64,000 bases of DNA from Glycomyces sp040645615 (lineage in GTDB: Bacteria; Actinomycetota; Actinomycetes; Mycobacteriales; Micromonosporaceae), in the NCBI RefSeq assembly GCF_040645615.1, contig NZ_JBEYYO010000008.1, positions 124,001 to 188,000 on the forward strand, read 5' to 3'. Each line of letters starts with the position of its first letter. The first letter of the stretch is position 1. Below the pieces are notes generated by a model. It was given only the letters and a program-made list of their open reading frames with translations. It was not told the origin of the DNA and did not search any database. The position numbers and the translations under genes are program-made. Positions 59,211 through 64,000 of this stretch are shown here, piece after piece.

Positions 59211-62200
59211 TCATTTGGGGCTTCCGAGGGTTGCGGCCAGTTCGGCGAAGTTGGGGAGTTTGGACCAGGTCTCGTGGTTGCCGATCACGTAGAGGCGGCG
59301 TTTGGCGCGGCTGACGGCCACGTTGACGAAGTTCGGCTTCTCTGCCGCGAAACCGCCGGCACGGGGCTTCGCGGGGTCGCCGCCGAGGACCAGGATCACG
59401 ATGTCGGCCTGCTTGCCTTGCGCGGTGTGCACGGTGCCGGCGCCGCCGAGGCCGTTGCGGCGCTTGTTCAGTTCGGCGGCGACTTCGCGGAACGGGGTGA
59501 TGACCATGACCTCGCCCATGTCGAACCCGTGGTTTCGCAGGTGGGCGAGGAGGCCGTCCAAACGCTCGCCTTCGGCGGGGATCCAGTGGCCGTGGTTGCC
59601 GTCGGCCCGGACGTCGAGCCACATGCTCCGAGTCAGGACGCTTTCGGTCTTCGGGAGCAGGAAGTCGCCTCGGTCCGGGGTGTCGTTGATCATCAAACCG
59701 TCATAGGCGATCTCGTTCGAGATCGAGAACATCGGCTCGTCGCAGCGGCGGTGCACGGTCAGCGGCGAGCCGACCCACAGCGGCGCGTCCGGTCCGGGCA
59801 AGGTGGTGCCGAACCTGGTGTGGGCGTCGGCGAGTCCCTGGACGGAAGTCCACCCCGGCAGCCAGTGGTCGCTCAGGCCGTAATGCTCCCGCAGCGATTG
59901 CTGGATCGTGTGCGGCAGCGAAAGCACCGGCTCCAGTTGCAGCGGGTCGCCCACGGCCATCACGTGGCTGGATCGCCAGATCGCGCCGACCGCGGCCTGC
60001 GGTGTGGCCTGGCCGGCCTCGTCGATGAACAGCCAGCCGAGATCGCCTTCGCTCAGACCGTCGAACTGGCGCGCCACCGATGCGAAGGTCGTCGACACGA
60101 CCGGGACGGCCAGGAACAGCAGTTGCCATGCCGCCAAACGGGTCTCGTGCGCGAGCTCAGGGGGAACGGAGCGATTGACGACGTCGACTGCGATGCCGAG
60201 TCCGCGTCGGAACACGGCCGCGTTGTGCTCGATGAACGCCCGGTGCAACCGAAGCGACTCAAGGAACAGCTCGGAGCGGGCGGCGTTGAACTCCTCGTCG
60301 CACCACGGGGCGCACAGCTCTCGGGCGCGGCGGTCGTCTCCGAGCTCGGGGAAGGCACGTCCGAAGCGCTGCTTGACCTTCGCCATCGAGTCCCGATAGC
60401 GCTCGCGCGCGGCCCTGGCCTTCCGCAGATCGGCCTCGATGTCGGCGAGTGTCGTCTCCCGGTCGGCCACGGCCCGTTCGGCGACGACGATCTGCGTCTC
60501 GTTCTCCTGCAACCGATCCCAGGCGTCGTTGGCGGCGGCCACATAGGTCCGGGCGCGCTGCCGCCAGTCGCGGAGCTCACCGCCGCCGCGGAGCAGGGCG
60601 AGAAGCAGACCGGGCCGTTGGCGGTCCCAGTCGTCGCGAATCGATCTGGTTCGTTCGAGCTCGGCGGTCGCGGCCTCGCATCGAGCGCGAGCGGCGCCGA
60701 GTTCGCGTTGTTCACGTTCGTGGTGCTGCCGGGCGATGACGATCGCGACTTCGAGCGAGTCGACGTCGATGTCGTACCGTTCGCGGTCCTGCCAGGCTCG
60801 GAAGTGCCGCTCGCGCTCGGCCGCCATAGCGAGGACCTTGCTCTCAGCGGCTTTGAATCGCTTGCGGGCCTCCGCCCAGGTGCGCTCGGGCCGACACGAT
60901 TTGAGGTGGGCGAGCATCCCGGGACGCGCCTCGTCTCGGCTTCGGCTCTCCTTGAGGCCGAACCAGAACGCCTTGGAGAACCGGCCTCGGTTCTCCGCGT
61001 TGCCGAGGACGGCGGCCATGAGCGACCACGCAGGCTCCCATTCGTCCTCGCTCTCGTTCAGGCGAGTCGCATTGAGGACGGTCTGGCCGATCTCGGAGAA
61101 GTAGTCGATCGCTCCGCGCCAGCGCTCGTCGATCTCGTGGAGGTGCGGGGTCTCGGCGGTGACGTTCTGGACCGCGCCGTTGTTGGAGGAGGCGACGGTG
61201 ATCTCGTAGCCGCACAGCTCGGGCCGCAACTGCGGGACCCGGAAGCGGCGTTCGTCGTTGGTGAACTGGTGGTCGGTGACGAAGCCGTCCCCGGGGCGGG
61301 CGAGGTCGGCGAGCCGGCGGGCGCGTTCGGTGATCAGGGCGGCGAACATGTCCCGCAGGAGCGTGGTCTTGCCGGTGCCGGGCGGTCCGTTGACCCCGGT
61401 GATCTCACCTCGGGCGGTCGCTTCGGCTATGGCGTTGTTCACCGCGAGCTGCTGGCCGAGGGCGAGCGAGTGGGCGGGCGGGGCGGGCCAGCGTCCGAGC
61501 GGGATGCGGGAGGGCCGAGTGGCCTCGTAGACGGCGTGGAGGTCGTTTCGGACGTCGATGCGACCGGATCCCGCGGCCTCGCGAAGGTACGTGTCCAGAG
61601 CCCCATTGAGATGGCCGGCTCGGATCTCGTGGCTGATGGCGGAGAGGTCCTCGGCGATGAAGCTGTTGAGGAAGTCCGATTTCGACGCCTGCTCTTCGTC
61701 CCGGGGACGGACGACCTTGCAGGCGATGCGGATCGGCGGGTGCTGCTGCGGGAGGACTCCGGTGGTGCCGGTGAGCGCGAGCAGGACGTTTCTGACCTCT
61801 TCGAGCAGTGCGTGGTCCATCGGCAGGTTCCGGGTGCTCCGCTCGGGGTCCGATCCGTCGTCGTTCGCGTCCAGCAGCGATTCGATCTGGTCTTTGACGT
61901 TGCCGAACGCTTCGGTGCCGTCGATGCCCAGGAGCAGACCGGAGAGCTGCCCGAGCAGGTCCTTGACGAGCCGGTCTCGGCGGCGTCTGCGTTCGAAGAT
62001 GAGGTCGAACAGTTCGGTGAAGGTCCGCTGGGCGGTGCCGAGCCCGTCGCTCCATCCCGGCCGCATGCCTTTCAGCAGGTGGACGCGGCCGAGACCCCAG
62101 GCGCTGGAGGAGAGCACGGCCGAGTCGGGCAGCAGGCGCCCGTCAGAGTCGAGCTCGAACCCGGCGAGAGCGGCCTCCCCGCGGCCCCGCGCGTCGTACG

Positions 62201-62477
62201 CGTCGTCGGCCTGGCCGCAGTAGCGGCTGAGCACGTCGAAGGTCGCGTCGAGAGGGAAGACTCCGCAGTAGACCATGTAGCGCCAGCGCTCGCCCCGCTT
62301 CAAAGGCCTTCGAGCGGCCGGCTGATCCCCCTCCCAGGGCAGCGGTTCGCCCTCGACGACGTCGTACACGTACTGCCGCGGGTTCTGCCGGGGGACGCGC
62401 TGCGGTTCGAAGATCTCGACGTCTCGCCAGTATCGAACGATGTCGGAACGGGAGTCACGAGAACGCACGGGGAGCAT
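59211..62477 (-). CDS. SF1 helicase (UPF1/DNA2-like AAA_11/AAA_12)
   Basis: 1088 aa from ATG 62477 (weak CAGGTG site; the frame extends 34 codons farther). N-terminal 330 residues are unique to this group (YWRDVEIFEPQRVPRQ ... WRYMVYCGVF). Walker A GPPGTGKTT is at about 361-369. A roughly 400-residue insertion follows, rich in charged helices (coiled-coil-like, about 520-720). Walker B WLFIDEAGQA has Asp819-Glu820, then GDPLQLEPV, and the second RecA domain has VHTAQGKQADIVILVLGG and VNVAVSRAKRRLYVIGN with the motif VI Arg. Known: such proteins unwind RNA or DNA, and the insert-bearing type occurs in defence islands. Convergent with the CHAT-locus membrane gene. Confidence 0.93.
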   Translation of the reverse strand: MLPVRSRDSRSDIVRYWRDVEIFEPQRVPRQNPRQYVYDVVEGEPLPWEGDQPAARRPLKRGERWRYMVYCGVFPLDATFDVLSRYCGQADDAYDARGRGEAALAGFELDSDGRLLPDSAVLSSSAWGLGRVHLLKGMRPGWSDGLGTAQRTFTELFDLIFERRRRRDRLVKDLLGQLSGLLLGIDGTEAFGNVKDQIESLLDANDDGSDPERSTRNLPMDHALLEEVRNVLLALTGTTGVLPQQHPPIRIACKVVRPRDEEQASKSDFLNSFIAEDLSAISHEIRAGHLNGALDTYLREAAGSGRIDVRNDLHAVYEATRPSRIPLGRWPAPPAHSLALGQQLAVNNAIAEATARGEITGVNGPPGTGKTTLLRDMFAALITERARRLADLARPGDGFVTDHQFTNDERRFRVPQLRPELCGYEITVASSNNGAVQNVTAETPHLHEIDERWRGAIDYFSEIGQTVLNATRLNESEDEWEPAWSLMAAVLGNAENRGRFSKAFWFGLKESRSRDEARPGMLAHLKSCRPERTWAEARKRFKAAESKVLAMAAERERHFRAWQDRERYDIDVDSLEVAIVIARQHHEREQRELGAARARCEAATAELERTRSIRDDWDRQRPGLLLALLRGGGELRDWRQRARTYVAAANDAWDRLQENETQIVVAERAVADRETTLADIEADLRKARAARERYRDSMAKVKQRFGRAFPELGDDRRARELCAPWCDEEFNAARSELFLESLRLHRAFIEHNAAVFRRGLGIAVDVVNRSVPPELAHETRLAAWQLLFLAVPVVSTTFASVARQFDGLSEGDLGWLFIDEAGQATPQAAVGAIWRSSHVMAVGDPLQLEPVLSLPHTIQQSLREHYGLSDHWLPGWTSVQGLADAHTRFGTTLPGPDAPLWVGSPLTVHRRCDEPMFSISNEIAYDGLMINDTPDRGDFLLPKTESVLTRSMWLDVRADGNHGHWIPAEGERLDGLLAHLRNHGFDMGEVMVITPFREVAAELNKRRNGLGGAGTVHTAQGKQADIVILVLGGDPAKPRAGGFAAEKPNFVNVAVSRAKRRLYVIGNHETWSKLPNFAELAATLGSPK

Positions 62478-62583
62478 CACCTGCAAGCCGGGGAGGGACG
62501 AATCGTGACGATGAGTGTACCGAACGCGAACCCCGGCCGCCCCCACCCGAATCCCCGCGGCCACAACGACAACGGGCAAGCGA

Positions 62584-62609
62584 AAAGGCCCTGGAGAACC
62601 AGGGCCTTT
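62584..62609 (-). terminator. Terminator of the tRNA-Leu gene
   Basis: 11-bp stem AAAGGCCCTGG / CCAGGGCCTTT with AGAA loop (62595-62598), directly after the tRNA 3' end in its direction of reading, followed on the minus strand by TTTT. Good intrinsic terminator. Confidence 0.85.
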
Positions 62610-62616
62610 CGAAGTG

Positions 62617-62702
62617 TGCGCGAGGGGGGACTTGAACCCCCACGTCCATTAGTAGGACACTAGCACCTCAAGCTAGCGCGTCTGCCATTCCGCCACTCGC
62701 GC
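62617..62702 (-). tRNA. tRNA-Leu (anticodon GAG)
   Basis: 86 nt. On the minus strand the acceptor stem GCGCGAG pairs with CTCGCGC, the T-arm has GGTTCAA in its loop region, and the anticodon loop TTGAGGT sits on stem CTAGC/GCTAG. The long variable arm (GTCCTACTAATGGAC) marks a class II tRNA; anticodon GAG decodes CUC/CUU leucine. CCA is not encoded. An A/T-rich stretch at 62712-62735 upstream may hold its promoter. Confidence 0.95.
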
Positions 62703-62858
62703 GTGCACACAGAAGTGTATATGTAGTTTGTTTTGCCTGCCAGTTGGGCGTTTCGGCTTGCCCCGGCACGAGATGGAACTTTACACGACGGTTCGGGGGC
62801 GGGCGCAAGGGGGGTTCGCGGTCGGGTGGGCGGGTGGGCGGCGGCTACGCTTGGGGGC

Positions 62859-63872
62859 ATGACCGTGACCGCGCCTCGACTCCCCGACGCGGCGCTGGGA
62901 CATTGGGATCTGGGTCAGATCTATCAGATGCAGCGGGTCCAGACCGGGTTGATGAACCGGTCGTGGCGGGTGGACTCGTCCTCCGGGTCCTACCTGCTCA
63001 AGCTGTTCCGCGATGTGACCGGGCCGGAGCTCCAGTTCCAGTTCCACGTGCTCCAGACCTTGGGCGCCTCGGGGGTGCCCGTGGTGCTGCCGGTGCTGAG
63101 CCGGGACGGGCGGACCACCATCTTCCTCGAAGGCGAGGAGTTCGGCGTCTTCCCGTGGGTCGGCGGCCGTCACCGCTCCGGGCTCTCGATGAGCCGCGAC
63201 GCGTGCCGGGACCTCGGCTCGGTCATCGGCAGGCTCCACCGCACGCTCCACCAGGCGATCCCGGCCGACCGCGCCCCGAAACCGGAGAACCCGCCCACCA
63301 CCGAGGCCGCGCTCCAGAAGGTCGACCGGCTCCTGGAGCTGGTCGCGGCCGGGCGCGGCGACAAGACCGGGTTCGAGGCCACCGCCGAGCAGACGCTGCG
63401 CCTCAAACGCGGCCTGCTCGTGCGCCTGGGCGACCGCAGGCCCCCTGACCTGGCGCCCCAGTACACCGGGTACACGCACGGCGACCTCCACCCGCACAAC
63501 GTCCTGCACGGACCGGACGACCGGATCTCGGCGATCCTCGACTGGGACCGGCTGGTCGTCTCCTCGTACGCGCGGGAGATGGCCCGGGCTGCGGTGTTCT
63601 ATTTCACGTACGGCGACGAGCGGGGCCTGGACTGCGACCGGATCAGGGCCTTCGCGGGCGGCTACCGGTCGGTCTTCGACGTCGGCGAACCCGAGATCGG
63701 GCTCGCCACCCACCAGCTGTGGTGGGACCGCCTCACCGACAACTGGGTCATCGAATGGCATTACGTGCGCCACAACTCGGCGTGCGACCACCTGCTGCCG
63801 GGCCAGACCGGCCTGGTCAAGTGGTGGACGATCCACTACTCGCAGGTCGAGCAGTCGCTCATGGGGCGCTAG
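62859..63872 (+). CDS. APH-family phosphotransferase (aminoglycoside/choline-kinase fold)
   Basis: 337 aa, ATG 62859. Kinase-like fold: N-lobe with NRSWRVDSSSGSYLLKLFRD (Lys about residue 48), then TGYTHGDLHPHNVLHG, the catalytic HGDxxxxN loop (about 206-213), and SAILDWDRL, the Mg-binding DxD (about 225-231). The C-terminal helical half has FYFTYGDERGL and WWDRLTDNWVIEWHYV. Known relatives phosphorylate small molecules such as homoserine, choline or aminoglycosides. It stands alone here, and resistance cannot be inferred. It opens 157 bp beyond the tRNA. Confidence 0.9.
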   Translation: MTVTAPRLPDAALGHWDLGQIYQMQRVQTGLMNRSWRVDSSSGSYLLKLFRDVTGPELQFQFHVLQTLGASGVPVVLPVLSRDGRTTIFLEGEEFGVFPWVGGRHRSGLSMSRDACRDLGSVIGRLHRTLHQAIPADRAPKPENPPTTEAALQKVDRLLELVAAGRGDKTGFEATAEQTLRLKRGLLVRLGDRRPPDLAPQYTGYTHGDLHPHNVLHGPDDRISAILDWDRLVVSSYAREMARAAVFYFTYGDERGLDCDRIRAFAGGYRSVFDVGEPEIGLATHQLWWDRLTDNWVIEWHYVRHNSACDHLLPGQTGLVKWWTIHYSQVEQSLMGR

Positions 63873-63913
63873 AGCGCGCGACAAAGCCGCTGGTGTTCCG
63901 GTATCGGGTTTGT

Positions 63914-63919
63914 CACAAT
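63914..63919 (+). promoter_or_regulatory. Possible -10 box of a leaderless gene
   Basis: CACAAT lies 7 bp before ATG 63927, the usual gap between -10 and start of transcription, and no ribosome site precedes the ATG. This fits a leaderless mRNA, common in actinobacteria. Confidence 0.35.
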
Positions 63920-63926
63920 GGCTCGC

Positions 63927-64000
63927 ATGACTCTTCCCCTTCTGCACCTTCAAGGAAGCCCCTACCGTCAGGGCGTCCAGCACGGTGAGCGGCTGCGCGA
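63927..64000 (+). CDS. Start of a C45-family peptidase/acyltransferase (partial)
   Basis: Only 24 codons are in the window. They read MTLPLLHLQGSPYRQGVQHG then ERLR. The G-S-P-x-x-x-G-x-x-H-G pattern is the typical beginning of C45 (isopenicillin-N acyltransferase-like, self-cleaving) proteins and related phospholipase-B-like enzymes. The nucleophile Cys comes about 100 residues later and is outside. ATG 63918, three codons upstream in frame, is an alternative start. Confidence 0.6.
   Translation, partial: MTLPLLHLQGSPYRQGVQHGERLR

Noticed and set aside
58404..62663. A plus-strand open frame of more than 1400 codons opposite the helicase
   Set aside because: It is an antisense shadow of high-GC codons: its residues are a Gly/Val/Asp/Glu-rich mixture without motifs, while the minus frame shows every SF1 helicase motif.

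Overview
This is a very GC-rich window (about 70% G+C) with tightly packed genes, many GTG/TTG starts and long runs of ATGA/GTGA stop-start overlaps. The Tat/lipoprotein secretion, an ABC uptake system resembling NgcEFG, IdeR/DtxR-type iron boxes and a fused MnhAB subunit all point to an actinomycete (Actinomycetota, Streptomyces/Glycomyces-like). The genus cannot be fixed from this sequence. || Region by region. (1) 1-7911, minus strand: the end of a compact biosynthetic operon. In transcription order it encodes an acyl carrier protein, a Cys-less ketosynthase-like protein, a half-size acyl-CoA dehydrogenase relative, a full acyl-CoA dehydrogenase, a phosphopantetheinyl transferase, a P450 with an altered I-helix, a GT-A-like protein, a GT4 glycosyltransferase, a KAS III-like enzyme and the start of a probable pre-ATP-grasp ligase. 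I do not recognise the product. (2) 8161-12739, plus: a membrane-anchored sulfite-oxidase-fold molybdoenzyme, then DUF2306 protein / histidine kinase / response regulator / HAD protein coupled by 4-nt overlaps. (3) 12729-19546: a LacI regulator divergent from a GH2 glycosidase and an ABC sugar importer (no ATPase) with a YesL-like protein. Three near-identical palindromes (core TTCARCGYTGAA) tie the locus together. (4) 19685-22029: YcnI and a CopC-CopD fusion (copper). (5) 22066-28194: assorted genes, including a 25-residue tandem-repeat protein, a RibD/DHFR-like reductase, an XRE regulator beside a broken SnoaL-like gene, an iron-box-preceded DUF2470 protein with a natural His6 tail, a lipoprotein and a TSUP exporter. 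(6) 28551-35716, minus: an amino-sugar operon (RpiR regulator, SIS protein, NgcE/F/G importer, secreted GH16 with chitin-binding-like tail, GlcNAc-kinase-like protein). (7) 35853-41880, minus: the complete Na+/H+ antiporter mnhAB-C-D-E-F-G. (8) 41881-48665: a repeat-bearing spacer, an ABC-2 exporter, a 54-aa membrane protein, and a siderophore-uptake block with two strong iron boxes but no ATPase gene. (9) 48805-54369: CNNM/CorC-type protein, serine beta-lactamase-like protein, orphan histidine kinase, TetR regulator with a 26-bp operator and its probable target, and a small unknown protein. (10) 54366-62477: a MITE-like element at shared stop codons, then a CHAT-protease/TPR protein divergent from a 70-aa protein and a three-TM protein, then an SF1 UPF1/DNA2-like helicase. 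This is a candidate signalling or defence island. (11) 62584-64000: tRNA-Leu(GAG) with terminator, an APH-like phosphotransferase, and the start of a C45-type peptidase/acyltransferase. || Most genes look like ordinary chromosome. The two places most likely to hold something undescribed are the operon at 1-7911 and the CHAT module at 54529-59079.
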